In this document: positions 13,754 through 24,849 of the stretch, one piece after another
How the letters are laid out: every line of letters begins with the position of its first letter
Position numbering within the stretch: position 1 is the first letter of the stretch
Origin: Kineosphaera limosa NBRC 100340
GTDB taxonomy: Bacteria > Actinomycetota > Actinomycetes > Actinomycetales > Dermatophilaceae
Length of the DNA stretch: 39,170 nt
Direction of reading: 5' to 3'
Assembly: GCF_000298215.1 (NCBI RefSeq)
Contig: NZ_BAHD01000066.1
Span: 1-39,170 of the forward strand
Translations under genes and position numbers: made by a program
Notes under the pieces: generated by a model
What the model was told of the DNA's origin: nothing
Seen by the model: only the letters and a program-made list of their open reading frames with translations
The model's database searches: none

Positions 13754-14713
13754 ATGACGCAGACAACGGTGCGGTGGGGTATCGCGGGACCTGGGCGCAT
13801 GGCGGCAACCATGGCGCAGGCCTTCGAGCACGTGAGCAACGGGGAACTCGTCGCGGTCGGGTCGCGGTCGTTGGAGCGGGCGCAGGGGTTCGCCGACGAG
13901 CACGGGATTCCGGTGGCGCACGGCACCTACGAGGGCCTCGCCGACGACCCGAACGTCGACGCGATCTACATCGCCACGCCCCATCCGCAGCACACCGACA
14001 TCGCGCTGGCCGCCATCGCGGCCGGCAAGGCGCTGCTCGTCGAGAAGTCGTTCACCAGCACCGTCGAGGACACCCAGCGGATCATCGACGCCGCCCGCGC
14101 CGCCGAGGTCTTCGTCATGGAGGCGATGTGGACCCGGTTCAACCCCGCGGTGCAGCACATTCGGGAGCTCATCGCCGACGGCACCATCGGGCAGGTTCGG
14201 GCCGTCAACGGCGACCTGTCGGCCTTCCGCGCCTACGACCCCAACGACCGCCTGTTCGACCCGGCCCTCGGCGGTGGCGCGGTGCTCGACCTCGGCGTCT
14301 ACGTCGTGTCGTTCGCGCAGCACTTCTTGGGAGCGCCGGACACCGTTCACGCGGTCGGTGGCCGCTACGACTCCGGCGTGGAGGGCGAATTCGGCGTGCT
14401 GCTCGGCTACGACGACGGGCGCAGCGCCTCGCTGGCTGGCGCGTTCACCGTGCAGGGCCCGGGACGCATGGCCATCCTCGGCACGGGCGGCTGGATCGAC
14501 GTGCACCCACGCTTTCACCGCAGCGCCAGCATCACCGTGTGGCGCGGCAAGGAATCCGAGACTCAGCACTTCGACTCCGGCTACCAGTTCGAGGTGCAGC
14601 ACGTCGGCGAATGCCTGGCCGCCGGGCTCACCGAGAGCCCGATCATGCCGCTGGACGACACCCTGGCGGTGCAGCGCACCATGGAGCAGATGCTGGCCCA
14701 GATCCACGGCTGA
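13754..14713 (+). CDS. Gfo/Idh/MocA-family NAD(P)-dependent oxidoreductase
   Basis: 319 residues. The N-terminal Rossmann domain starts TTVRWGIAGPGRMAATMAQA and is followed by the family EK motif in ALLVEKSFTSTVEDTQ (Lys of EKS is the usual catalytic base). The C-terminal sheet domain includes EAMWTRFNPAVQHIRELIAD and LGGGAVLDLGVYVVSFAQHF, where Asp of LDLGVY and the conserved aromatic are typical of dimeric dihydrodiol dehydrogenase or glucose-fructose oxidoreductase relatives. ATG 13754 is chosen; the longer TTG 13733 frame adds residues that look like translated promoter. No ribosome site is clear, and the -10-like TATAAG is 9 nt upstream, so the leader is very short. The substrate, probably a sugar or polyol, is unknown. 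Confidence 0.87.
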   Translation: MTQTTVRWGIAGPGRMAATMAQAFEHVSNGELVAVGSRSLERAQGFADEHGIPVAHGTYEGLADDPNVDAIYIATPHPQHTDIALAAIAAGKALLVEKSFTSTVEDTQRIIDAARAAEVFVMEAMWTRFNPAVQHIRELIADGTIGQVRAVNGDLSAFRAYDPNDRLFDPALGGGAVLDLGVYVVSFAQHFLGAPDTVHAVGGRYDSGVEGEFGVLLGYDDGRSASLAGAFTVQGPGRMAILGTGGWIDVHPRFHRSASITVWRGKESETQHFDSGYQFEVQHVGECLAAGLTESPIMPLDDTLAVQRTMEQMLAQIHG

Positions 14714-14744
14714 GCCCAGCAGCAGCTGAGCCAGAAAAGCCAGG

Positions 14745-15098
14745 TCAGCGGCGTTTGGCCAGCTGCTGCTCGAGCCGGAACCGCACGACCTCGGTCACGA
14801 GCTCAACAGGCAGCGGCCGGTCGAGTGGAAACTGGATGGCGCCCTTGCTGCGCTTCAACCCCATGGCATCGGCCCGCTCGGCGACCAACGCGACGCCGTC
14901 CGCGCCCGGGTAGAAACCCACATGGCGCTTTCCGGCAGCGAAGTGCACGAGGTTGCCGTTGACCTTGTACGTGGGCATGCCCCACGCCATGGCCTGCTCG
15001 GCCTGCGGCGCCAACTGCTCGATCAGCGCGCGCAGCTGGTCCATGAGGCGCCGATGCTCGCCGTCGTAGCCCGCCAGGTAGTCGTCGATGACCGTCAT
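14745..15098 (-). CDS. DUF1801 (YdhG-like) small protein
   Basis: 117 residues. MTVIDDYLAGYDGEHRRLMD, AMAWGMPTYKVNGNLVHFAA, KRHVGFYPG and SKGAIQFPLDRPLP follow the DUF1801/YdhG pattern closely (M-P-T-x-K, G-F-Y-P-G, K-G-x-I-Q-F-P). A frataxin-like or iron-related role has been proposed for some members; nothing here tests it. ATG 15098 is preferred to GTG 15104. The gene starts 16 bp after the stop of the PH-domain protein on the same strand and is probably in its transcript. Confidence 0.85.
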   Translation of the reverse strand: MTVIDDYLAGYDGEHRRLMDQLRALIEQLAPQAEQAMAWGMPTYKVNGNLVHFAAGKRHVGFYPGADGVALVAERADAMGLKRSKGAIQFPLDRPLPVELVTEVVRFRLEQQLAKRR

Positions 15099-15114
15099 GT
15101 GCACAGGGTGGCTG

Positions 15115-16725
15115 TCAGGGCAGGAAGTCGTCGAGCATTCCGGGAGTCGTGGCGCGCATCACCGCGAGCGCCCGCGGCCACGGCACGTCGAGCACCTCGA
15201 TCTTGCCGCCGCCCGCGGCCAGCGTCGCCGAGAGCGTGACGAGCCCGACGCGGCGTTGGAAGAACGACTCCGAGACGTTCCAGCCGATGATGCCGCCGGC
15301 CCCGATCGCGTCGGTGTGCTCGGGGAACAGCCCGGACCGCGCCACCAGATGGTCCCCGACGAGCGCGTGCCCGAGCCGGGCATAGCGGGCCCGCGCCAGC
15401 ACGGGCGCCACCGCCAGGGCGACGACCGGCAGCACCCACAGCCACGTCCACTCCAGCCACCACCACAGCGGTGCGGTCAGGGCGGCGACGACGATCGGCA
15501 GCGCCAGGGAGCGTGTGTACCGTCGCCGGCGTGCCGCCGGACCGTGTTGCTCCAACGACACGGTCAACGGCTCCGGGTCGCGCAGCACCCGCCCCGCAAC
15601 CCGCGTGACCACTTCGCGCGGCGCCGGCGGCACGAGCAGGTCACTGCCGGACTCCTGGTTCGCCGACCCGATCACCAGCGCGTCGGCCTTGGCCCCGCCC
15701 ACCAGCCCCACGAGGAACGGCCGCGTCACCCGCACCCCGCGCAGCCGCCGTTCCTCCAGCGACGTCGTGCGCGTCGTCAGCAGCCCGCGCGTGACGCCGA
15801 GCGTGCCCGCCGAATGCCGCGTCAGCCGGTAACCCCAGTAACGCAGCACGTACGCGACGATCGAGGCCACGACGAACACCACGAGCACGCCCAGCACCCC
15901 CTGGACGATGGCCATCGTGAGAGTGAGACCGGTGGCGTAGTCGTAGGCCGCCGACCCGATTTCGGACTCCAGCGCGCGGCGCGTCAGTTCACCCAAGAAC
16001 TGCAGGCCGACGCCGATCGCCGCGAGCATCGTCGCTAAGCCCGTAAGACTGAACGGCGCGAAGCGGATCCACCCCGCGTCGAACACCGCCAGCTCGGACT
16101 CCGGCTCATTGGTCGCGAGTGCCCCGGAGACGGTGGAGTCCGGGTCTGCTGTGGAAGGCGCCCGGTCGGCGGCCGTATTCGCGGGGTCGGCCCCGGTAGT
16201 CGCGGGGTCGTCACCGGGTGGGGTCTGCGACCGCGCGACGTGCAAGAGGTCCTCGCGCAGCGCCCGTGCTTGCTCGGCGGGCAACCCGTCGAGGACGAAC
16301 GGGCGCTCGCCGCCGGTGCCGACCCGCACCGCCGCGACCCGAAGGAGCCGGTGCAGCGGGGAGGCGGTGACATCGACGGTGCGGATGCGGTCGAGTCGCG
16401 CGGTCAGCGTCGTGCGCTGCAGCAGCCCGCGGCGCACCTGAAGGTGCTCGTCGGTGATGCGGTACGACGTCGTCAGCCACGACAGAATGCCGAGGGCGAT
16501 GGGGAAGATGACCGCGGCGAGGTTGGTCCACCAGGGAGCCGACCGCCCCGCCGAGCCCGCGAATACGACCACAACGAGCGCGGGCAGAAAGCGCACCACG
16601 GCCTGCACCGGCTCGATGAGCAGCATCCGGCGATCCAGGCGACGCCACGAATCCGTCGCCGCCCGCACCGTCGGCTGCGGCGGCGAGACCGGCGGCGCCG
16701 CGTCATGGTTCAGGTCGCCACTCAT
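15115..16725 (-). CDS. Bacterial PH-domain (YdbT-like) membrane protein
   Basis: 536 residues. Three bPH2-type modules alternate with membrane helices. The first module starts about residue 70 (TTSYRITDEHLQVRRGLLQR, TARLDRIRTVDVTASPLHRL, then VRVGTGG). The second follows the helices near residues 210-290 (TRHSAGTLGVTRGLLTTRTT, EERRLRGVRVTRPFL). The third is near the C-terminus (HALVGDHLVARSGLFPEHTD). Helices include LLIEPVQAVVRFLPALVVVV and ALPIVVAALTAPLWWWLEW. A linker of about 60 residues after the first module is rich in Asp, Pro and Ala (DDPATTGADPANTAADRAPS). ATG 16725 overlaps the stop of the upstream PH gene by 4 nt; the open frame beyond it is antisense shadow. YdbS/YdbT-type pairs are linked to resistance to membrane-active compounds in Bacillus; that role is family knowledge only. 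Confidence 0.85.
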   Translation of the reverse strand: MSGDLNHDAAPPVSPPQPTVRAATDSWRRLDRRMLLIEPVQAVVRFLPALVVVVFAGSAGRSAPWWTNLAAVIFPIALGILSWLTTSYRITDEHLQVRRGLLQRTTLTARLDRIRTVDVTASPLHRLLRVAAVRVGTGGERPFVLDGLPAEQARALREDLLHVARSQTPPGDDPATTGADPANTAADRAPSTADPDSTVSGALATNEPESELAVFDAGWIRFAPFSLTGLATMLAAIGVGLQFLGELTRRALESEIGSAAYDYATGLTLTMAIVQGVLGVLVVFVVASIVAYVLRYWGYRLTRHSAGTLGVTRGLLTTRTTSLEERRLRGVRVTRPFLVGLVGGAKADALVIGSANQESGSDLLVPPAPREVVTRVAGRVLRDPEPLTVSLEQHGPAARRRRYTRSLALPIVVAALTAPLWWWLEWTWLWVLPVVALAVAPVLARARYARLGHALVGDHLVARSGLFPEHTDAIGAGGIIGWNVSESFFQRRVGLVTLSATLAAGGGKIEVLDVPWPRALAVMRATTPGMLDDFLP

Positions 16726-17237
16726 GTCGCGTCGCCGCGCACTTGGGAGGTGATGCGGGTGAGTTCTTCGACGAGCTCGTCGACGGTGGCACGCTCCAAC
16801 CCGGCGACCCGCAGGGCGCCGGCGGCCGACGCGGTCGTCACGGTCAGCGTGCCCAGGCCGAACAGCCGCTCGATGGGCCCGAATTCGCTGTCCACGGTCT
16901 GGATCCGCGAGATGGGCGCGACGCGGCGCTCCTGGCTGATCCACCCGGACTGGGTGTAGACCGCGTCGTCGGTCACCTCCCAGCGGTGCACCCGGAAGCG
17001 CCACTCGGGCACGACGACGAGGTACACGGCAGCCAGCACCAGCACGACCCCCAATGCGAGCCACTGCCACGAGCGGTTGCCGTCGTCGAACCACATCCAG
17101 CCCACGACCCCGCCGATCGGCCAGATCCAGGTGAGCAGGGCGGCGACCCGCCAAACGACGCGCGCCCGACGGCTCACGAGGTGTGCGGGCCGACGCGGCC
17201 GCGCCTCCGGCGGAAGATCAGTCAGCTCTGTCCCCAT
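16722..17237 (-). CDS. Bacterial PH-domain (YdbS-like) membrane protein
   Basis: 171 residues. Two helices (VVWRVAALLTWIWPIGGVVG and WQWLALGVVLVLAAVYLVVV, about 28-47 and 57-76) are followed by one bPH2 module: RVHRWEVTDDAVYTQSGWIS, QERRVAPISRIQTVDSEFGP, IERLFGLGTLTVTTASAAGA. The last helix (ERATVDELVEELTRITSQVR) caps the domain. The gene is the first of the pair and overlaps the larger PH protein by 4 nt, matching the ydbS-ydbT arrangement. Confidence 0.87.
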   Translation of the reverse strand: MGTELTDLPPEARPRRPAHLVSRRARVVWRVAALLTWIWPIGGVVGWMWFDDGNRSWQWLALGVVLVLAAVYLVVVPEWRFRVHRWEVTDDAVYTQSGWISQERRVAPISRIQTVDSEFGPIERLFGLGTLTVTTASAAGALRVAGLERATVDELVEELTRITSQVRGDAT

Positions 17238-17288
17238 GAGGCAAGCCTGTCACGCCCCGCCGACAAGCCTGATCACGCCGGACCGTCG

Positions 17289-19658
17289 CTACCCTCCGAC
17301 GTACGCCGCCAGGTGCTGACCCGTCAGCGTCGAGGCGTCGGCGACCAGGTCGGCCGGGGTGCCCTCGAAGACGACGCGCCCACCGTCGTGACCAGCACCG
17401 GGGCCCAGATCGATGATCCAGTCGGCGTGCGCCATCACGGCCTGGTGGTGCTCGATGACGATGACGGACTTACCGGAGTCGACGAGCCGATCCAGCAGCC
17501 GCAGGAGGTTCTCGACATCCGCGAGGTGCAGCCCGGTCGTCGGCTCGTCGAGCACATAGATCGAGCCCTTCTCCCCCATCTGCGCCGCGAGTTTGAGCCG
17601 CTGCCGCTCGCCGCCGGAGAGGGTGGTCAGCGGCTGCCCGATCCGCAGGTACCCGAGTCCCACATCAGCGAGGCGCGTGAGCACCTTGTGGGCCGCCGGT
17701 ACTTTCGCCTCCCCGTCGGCGAAGAACTCACACGCCTGCGCGACCGACATCGCCATGACCTGCGCGATGTCCTGCCCACCGAGCGTGTAGTCCAGCACCT
17801 CCGGTTGGAATCCCTTGGCGTCGCACACCTCGCACGGGGAGGAGACGGTGTCCATGAACCCCAACTCGGTGTAGATAACGCCGGCGCCCTTGCAGTTAGG
17901 GCAGGCACCTTCGGAGTTGGCCGAGAACAGCGCGGGTTTGACGCCGTTGACCTTCGCGAACGCCTTGCGCACCGGCTCCAGCAGGCCCGTGTAGGTCGCC
18001 GGATTCGAGCGCCGCGACCCCTTGATCGCGCCCTGGTCGATGACCACGACATCCTCGCGCGGGCCGAGTTCACCGTGGATGAGCGACGACTTGCCCGACC
18101 CCGCCACCCCGGTCACCGCGCACAGCACCCCCAGCGGCACATCGACGTCGACGCTTTGCAGGTTGTGCGTCGACGCGCCGCGAATCTGCGCGTGCCCCTG
18201 TGCCTTTCGGACGGACTCCTTGAGACGAGCGCGATCATCCAGATGCCGGCCGGTGATCGTGTCGGCCGCGCGCAGTCCCGCGACGGTGCCCTCGAAGCAG
18301 ATCTGCCCACCGCCCGTTCCGGCTCCCGGGCCCAAGTCGACGACGTGGTCGGCGATCGCGATCATCTCCGGCTTGTGCTCGACGACCAGCACCGTGTTGC
18401 CCTTGTCGCGCAGCTGGATGAGCAGCTCGTTCATCCGCGCGATGTCGTGCGGATGAAGCCCCACCGACGGCTCGTCGAAGACGTACGTCACGTCGGTCAG
18501 CGAGGAGCCCAGGTGGCGAATCATCTTGGTGCGCTGGGCCTCTCCCCCGGAGAGGGTGCCCGCCGGCCGCTCCAGCGACAGGTAGCCCAGGCCGATCCCG
18601 ACGAACGAGTCGAGCAGGTGCAGCAGCCCCTTGAGCAGCGGCGCGACCTCCGGGTGGTTCAGCCCGCGCACCCAGGTCGCGAGGTCGGTGATCTGCATGG
18701 CGCAGCAGTCGGCGATATTCACCCCGTCGATCCGGCACTCGAGCGCGTGCTGCGCCAGCCGCGTGCCACCGCACTCCGGGCATGGCTTGAAGACGACGGC
18801 CCGGTCGACGAACGCCCGAATGTGCGCCTGCATGGCCTCCCGGTCTTTCGACAGCATCGATTTCTGGATGCGCGGGATGATCCCTTCGTAGGTGAGGTTG
18901 ATGCCCTCCACCTTGATCTTCGTCGGCTCCTTGTGCAGGAGGTCGTCGCGTTGCGCCTTCGTGAACTTCTTCACCGGCTTGTCCATGTCGAAGCCGAAAC
19001 CCGAGAAGATGCGCCCGTACCAGCCGTCCATCGAATAGCCCGGCACGAGAATCGCGCCCTGGGCCAGCGACTTTTCCTCGTCGATGATCGCGCTCAAGTC
19101 GAAATCCGAGACCCGGCCGGTCCCCTCACACTCCGGGCACATACCGCCGGTGATCGAGAACGTGCGCTTTTCTTTCTTACCTTTGTTGGCGCCGGTCGCA
19201 ATGGTCACCGCTCCCGCACCGGAGACCGAGGGAACGTTGAACGAGAAGGCCTGCGACGAGCCGACGTACGGGGTACCCACCCGGGAGAAAAGGATGCGCA
19301 ACATCGCGTTGGCGTCGGTGGCGGTGCCGACGGTGGAGCGCAGGTTGGCGCCCATGCGCTCCTGGTCGACGCGGATCGCGGTGGTCAGGCCCTCAAGGTG
19401 GTCGACGTCGGGGCGGGCCAGGGAGGGCATGAAGCCCTGCACGAACGAGCTGTACGTCTCGTTGATCATCCGTTGGCTCTCGGCGGCGATCGTGCCGAAC
19501 ACCAGCGAGCTCTTACCGGAGCCGGAAACCCCGGTGAACACCGTGAGCCGCCGCTTGGGGATCTCCAGGCTGACGTCGGCCAGGTTGTTCTCCCGTGCCC
19601 CCTGCACCCGGATGACGTCGTGGCTGTTGGCGATCGCCGCCTGCACCCCTGCCTCCAT
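17289..19658 (-). CDS. Short UvrA-like ABC ATPase (UvrA2/DrrC class)
   Basis: 789 residues, much shorter than UvrA of nucleotide excision repair (about 950). The first ATPase has Walker [16 protein letters not shown]; the signature [18 protein letters not shown] is split from it by the zinc and insert domains. The second ATPase has [14 protein letters not shown] and [17 protein letters not shown], ending [19 protein letters not shown]. Cys motifs [17 protein letters not shown] and [12 protein letters not shown] are present. The stretch after the first Walker A is short, so the UvrB-binding insert appears reduced or missing. Relatives without UvrB binding are found in drug-producing actinomycetes and in Deinococcus as UvrA2, where they help tolerate DNA-binding drugs. 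ATG 19658 has GAGGAGGGG about 7 nt upstream. It is probably monocistronic. Confidence 0.88.
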   Translation of the reverse strand: MEAGVQAAIANSHDVIRVQGARENNLADVSLEIPKRRLTVFTGVSGSGKSSLVFGTIAAESQRMINETYSSFVQGFMPSLARPDVDHLEGLTTAIRVDQERMGANLRSTVGTATDANAMLRILFSRVGTPYVGSSQAFSFNVPSVSGAGAVTIATGANKGKKEKRTFSITGGMCPECEGTGRVSDFDLSAIIDEEKSLAQGAILVPGYSMDGWYGRIFSGFGFDMDKPVKKFTKAQRDDLLHKEPTKIKVEGINLTYEGIIPRIQKSMLSKDREAMQAHIRAFVDRAVVFKPCPECGGTRLAQHALECRIDGVNIADCCAMQITDLATWVRGLNHPEVAPLLKGLLHLLDSFVGIGLGYLSLERPAGTLSGGEAQRTKMIRHLGSSLTDVTYVFDEPSVGLHPHDIARMNELLIQLRDKGNTVLVVEHKPEMIAIADHVVDLGPGAGTGGGQICFEGTVAGLRAADTITGRHLDDRARLKESVRKAQGHAQIRGASTHNLQSVDVDVPLGVLCAVTGVAGSGKSSLIHGELGPREDVVVIDQGAIKGSRRSNPATYTGLLEPVRKAFAKVNGVKPALFSANSEGACPNCKGAGVIYTELGFMDTVSSPCEVCDAKGFQPEVLDYTLGGQDIAQVMAMSVAQACEFFADGEAKVPAAHKVLTRLADVGLGYLRIGQPLTTLSGGERQRLKLAAQMGEKGSIYVLDEPTTGLHLADVENLLRLLDRLVDSGKSVIVIEHHQAVMAHADWIIDLGPGAGHDGGRVVFEGTPADLVADASTLTGQHLAAYVGG

Positions 19659-20001
19659 CTGCGCTCCCCTCCTCGGGCGGGCCGACTGCTCGATGTCCCG
19701 CCTGCTCCTGTGGCCCGATCAGGGTAGCCCCGCCGCTGCCTGTCGCCGGTCCACCCGCAGCGGCGCCGGGCCCCGCACCGGAGGCGCCTGCGGACCCGAA
19801 TCTGGGGGTCACCTGAGGGGCGTCTGGGGTGGCGCTGATACCGGGGCGGGCATCGACGCCTGACCGTTATGTGTCGTTGCCTGATCCGTCATCTAGGCCG
19901 ATTAGGGTTGTGTCCGTGCGGAACTCCCGCACATCGCCCATTCCGATGACGGCCAGGGGGGCCAGGCCGCAGCATGCCGTTTCTGGGGAGTAGTGGAGGT
20001 C
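19659..20001. other. Intergenic region between the UvrA-like and LytR_C genes
   Basis: 343 bp, no gene supported. A small hairpin GTGCGG (19916-19921)/CCGCAC (19927-19932) lies 70 bp before the LytR_C start. The two genes diverge, so both promoters should be here, but no convincing -35/-10 pair or operator was found. Confidence 0.4.
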
Positions 20002-20898
20002 ATGAAGTTCTTCGGACGACGTCCGTCGATCAGCGCAGGGCGCGCACAACGCCGACGTCAGGAGCGTCGCCGCGCAGGATGGTTACGACGTAACCGGCGG
20101 CTCGGGATCGCCGCCTTCGTCAGCGTTCCGGCGGTCGCGCTGGGCACGGTGACGATGGCGGGTGCCTACGGGTACAACCTCATGAGCTCGTCGTCGCCGA
20201 CCTGCACCCCGCAGGTGGTGCGGGCACCCGAGCGGGACAGCTTTCGGCTCACTGTGCTCAACGCGTCGGGCTACAACGGCAAGGCGACCCCCATCGGCAA
20301 GGAGCTGCTCAAACGCGGCTTCGATGTGGCGGAGGTCGGCACGGTGCCATCCGGCGGGTTGATGTCGGGTCAGGGCACGATCAACTACGGGGCGGACGGG
20401 CGCGACCAGGCGCTGCTCGTGGCAGCCCAGGTCAAGGGGGCGAACCTGCACTTCGACGGGCGCCAGGGCCCATCGGTGTCGTTCGTCATCGGCGGCACGT
20501 TCCCAGGGCTCGTGGAGGTGCCGCCGCCCCCGCCGCCGCTGCCGCAGGAGGTCACGGTCAACGTGTACAACACGACCTTCCGCAGCGGGTTGGCCACCGA
20601 CGTCAGCAATCAACTCACCGACCGCGGCTTCGTCACCGGCAAATACGGCAACGACCCCGACAACGGCTTCCTGCCCGACGACGTCGCGGTCATCCGCTAC
20701 GGCGAGGACGGCGCGGAGGGCGCGCGGCTCGTCGCCCAACACGTGCCCGGCGCCCGACTGCAGCAGGTGCCGCGCGTCAGCAAGTCGGTCGATGTCGTTC
20801 TTGGCAACCGCTTCGAGCAGCTGACCGACACCGCGTTGGTGCCGACCCCGCCTCCGGTCGAGCCGGCACCGCCGGAGACCGTGACCCGGCCGTGCTGA
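20002..20898 (+). CDS. Membrane-anchored protein with two LytR_C domains
   Basis: 298 residues. A very basic cytosolic N-terminus (RAQRRRQERRRAGWLRRNRR) leads to one helix (about 34-58, LGIAAFVSVPAVALGTVTMA). The outside part has two copies of the LytR C-terminal domain: one starting at about residue 81 (FRLTVLNASGYNGKATPIGK ELLKRGF) and one at about 184 (VTVNVYNTTFRSGLATDVSN QLTDRGF). A PPPPPPLP hinge separates them. LytR_C usually follows a LytR-Cps-Psr phosphotransferase; here that domain is missing. A role in cell-wall assembly or scaffolding is inferred. ATG 20002 is preferred to GTG 19993: GGAGG precedes the ATG, though only by 2 nt, so the start is not certain. A perfect 18-bp hairpin follows the gene. 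Confidence 0.82.
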   Translation: MKFFGRRPSISAGRAQRRRQERRRAGWLRRNRRLGIAAFVSVPAVALGTVTMAGAYGYNLMSSSSPTCTPQVVRAPERDSFRLTVLNASGYNGKATPIGKELLKRGFDVAEVGTVPSGGLMSGQGTINYGADGRDQALLVAAQVKGANLHFDGRQGPSVSFVIGGTFPGLVEVPPPPPPLPQEVTVNVYNTTFRSGLATDVSNQLTDRGFVTGKYGNDPDNGFLPDDVAVIRYGEDGAEGARLVAQHVPGARLQQVPRVSKSVDVVLGNRFEQLTDTALVPTPPPVEPAPPETVTRPC

Positions 20899-20958
20899 GC
20901 GAGCCGAGCGCGGACTGAGCCGCCTGTAGGGATGCGGTTGGTCCGCCCCGTTGGCCTG

Positions 20959-20999
20959 CCCGTTCGTCGCCGCCACCCCTCGTGGCGGCGACGAACGGG
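20959..20999 (+). terminator. Perfect 18-bp stem hairpin after the LytR_C gene
   Basis: Positions 20959-20976 and 20982-20999 are exact complements around a 5-nt loop (CCCTC). It starts 60 bp after the LytR_C stop and ends 92 bp before the sigma-factor gene. There is no T-run, so it is either a GC-rich terminator or another structured element. Confidence 0.7.
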
Positions 21000-21091
21000 A
21001 CTTGTGTCCAGATCGTCGCGAGTGATTGACTGTGTGCACCAGGTCACAGGCCAAACACGGTGCTGGGTGACCACATCGAAGGGTCCGAGCG

Positions 21092-21877
21092 ATGGCCACC
21101 CTCGACAGCCCCCGCGCCGCACCTGGCGCAGCACCCCATCCTTCTTCAGATGTGAAGCGCGCCGATGAGCTGCTGACGCAGTTGCAGCACACCCCCGCCG
21201 AAGCCGACCGGCAGGCCTTGCGCGACGAGATCGTCACGCTCACCATCGGCGTGGCCGACAGCGCCGCCCGCACCTTCTGGTACCGCGGCATCGAACGTAA
21301 CGACCTGACCCAGGTCGCGCGCCTCGGCCTCATGAAGGCCATTCGGGGGTACGACCCGAGTGTCGGCGCCGGCTTCGTGGCCTACGCCCTGCCGACCATC
21401 ACCGGCGAGCTCAAGCGCTACTTCCGCGATCAGGGCTGGCTGGTGCGCCCGCCGCGATCCCTGCAGGAGATGCGGCCCCGCCTGGGCCTGGCGCAGGAGG
21501 CGCTGCGGGCCCGGCTGGGGCGCGAGCCGACACAGGCCGAGCTGGCGGCGTGGCTGGAGGTCGAGGAGCAGGTCGTCACCCAGACCCGGCTGGCCTCCCG
21601 CGGATTCACGGCCGAGCCGCTGGGCCCACCGCAGGAGGAGGGGCAGGGCGCCGACTGCGCCGCCGCGGATACCTACCGCGAGATCGAGGAGTGGGAGAGC
21701 GTGCGGCCAGCCCTGCACTCCCTCACCGACCGGCAGCGGACGGTGCTGCGGCTGCGCTTCGTCGACGACCTGACCCAAGCCGAGATCGGCGCCCGCGTCG
21801 GCGTCTCCCAGATGCAGGTCTCGCGCATCCTCTCCGGCTGCCTGGCCCAACTGCGCGAGCAGGTGCACGCCGCTTGA
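21092..21877 (+). CDS. SigF/SigB-type alternative sigma factor
   Basis: 261 residues. Region 2 is clear: FWYRGIERNDLTQVARLGLM KAIRGYDPSVGAGFVAYALP, then the region 3 start ITGELKRYFRDQGWLVRPPR SLQEM, which is diagnostic of the SigB/SigF/SigG group. Region 4 ends the protein: VRPALHSLTDRQRTVLRLRF VDDLTQAEIGARVGVSQMQV SRIL. Such factors direct general-stress or developmental genes and are usually held by an anti-sigma factor; none is adjacent. No good ribosome site precedes ATG 21092. A nested hairpin terminator follows. Confidence 0.92.
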   Translation: MATLDSPRAAPGAAPHPSSDVKRADELLTQLQHTPAEADRQALRDEIVTLTIGVADSAARTFWYRGIERNDLTQVARLGLMKAIRGYDPSVGAGFVAYALPTITGELKRYFRDQGWLVRPPRSLQEMRPRLGLAQEALRARLGREPTQAELAAWLEVEEQVVTQTRLASRGFTAEPLGPPQEEGQGADCAAADTYREIEEWESVRPALHSLTDRQRTVLRLRFVDDLTQAEIGARVGVSQMQVSRILSGCLAQLREQVHAA

Positions 21878-21888
21878 GGCTCCCCTGC

Positions 21889-21938
21889 GGGAGATCGGCC
21901 GACCCGCCGAACGGCGGGAGTGCGGCGGCCGGTCTCCC
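21889..21938 (+). terminator. Nested hairpin terminator after the sigma factor
   Basis: Outer arms GGGAGATCGGCCG (21889-21901) and CGGCCGGTCTCCC (21926-21938) pair at 12 of 13 positions. Inside, CCCGCCG (21903-21909) pairs with CGGCGGG (21912-21918). It starts 12 nt past the stop at 21877. The remaining bases to 22129 before sdhC show no other element. Confidence 0.75.
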
Positions 21939-22129
21939 CACCTGATCGGCGGCGGCGTGGCTCGGGGGGCTGCGCCGCCGCTGCCTTTCTGCGGTTCGGG
22001 CTTCGGTTCGGGCTTGCCGTATGGCTGCTGTTGTTCATCGGCGATCGAAGTCGCCGGGCCGTGCCGCCGGACCGGCGGCGGGAACGCCGGTAGCGTCGAA
22101 CTCGGACGACTTTGCACCGAGAGGGCGCG

Positions 22130-22848
22130 ATGACCGCATCCACCACGACCACCCCGACGACCGGCACCCGCACCCGACGGGCCCCGCTGTGGGCCTTGAA
22201 GCTCGTCATGTCGGTCACCGGCATGATCTGGGCGTTCTTCGTGCTCGTGCACTTGTTCGGCAACCTGAAGATCTACTTCGGCGCCGCCGGCTTCGACCAC
22301 TACGCGCATTGGCTGCGCGAGATCGGCTACCCGCTGATCCCCCACGAGGGGGTGCTGTGGGCGCTGCGGATCACCCTGATCGTCGCGTTGGTCGCGCACG
22401 TCACCGCCGCGGTGCTGCTGCTGCGCCGCTCCCGGGAGGCGCGTGGCGGGGTTCGGGCGCGGCGCACCGGGTCGCAGATGTGGTTCGCGACGTTCATGCT
22501 GCCGACCGGCCTGATCCTGCTGGCGTTTCTCGTGTTGCACGTGTTCGACATGACGTTGGGGGTGCAACCAGCCGCTCCGGCCGACTTCACCGCCGCCACC
22601 GACGGCGGCTCGCCGGCCGCGAATCTCGTGGCGTCGCTGTCGCGCCCGTGGGCGGCGATCGCCTACGCGGTGGCGATGCTCGCGGCCGCGGCGCACGTCG
22701 CGCACGGAGCGCTGCTGGCCGTCAACGACCTCGGCGCCACGGGCGCGACGGTGCGGCGGGTGGCCGTGTGGGTCGGGGCGTTGGCCGCGATCGCCATCCT
22801 GTTGGGCAACGCGAGCATCCCCGTCGCCGTACTGACCGGAGTGCTGTC

Positions 22849-22852
<4 letters not shown>
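22130..22852 (+). CDS. sdhC: Succinate dehydrogenase cytochrome b subunit
   Basis: 240 residues, about five membrane helices, the anchor of Complex II that passes electrons to menaquinone. Haem-ligand candidates are His in FFVLVHLFGNLKIYFG, FDHYAHWL, VALVAHVTAAVLLL, FLVLHVFDMTLG and AAAAHVAHGALLA, consistent with a two-haem, single-subunit anchor as in Bacillus and many actinobacteria. No sdhD gene is present. ATG 22130 has GAGAGGG upstream; TTG 22112 is in frame but less likely. The TGA overlaps the ATG of sdhA by 4 nt. Confidence 0.92.

Positions 22853-24845
<1,993 letters not shown>

Positions 24846-24849
<4 letters not shown>

Noticed and set aside
15115-17154. 679-residue start for the large PH-domain protein
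   Set aside because: The first 143 residues are out-of-frame reading of the smaller PH gene; ATG 16725 has the 4-nt overlap.
19659-20001. Small gene or regulatory RNA between the UvrA-like and LytR_C genes
   Set aside because: Only one weak 6-bp hairpin was found and no frame with a start, ribosome site and protein-like composition.
22021-22848. Longer start for sdhA at 22021
   Set aside because: It would overlap all of sdhC in another frame; the ATGA overlap start at 22849 fits the operon.
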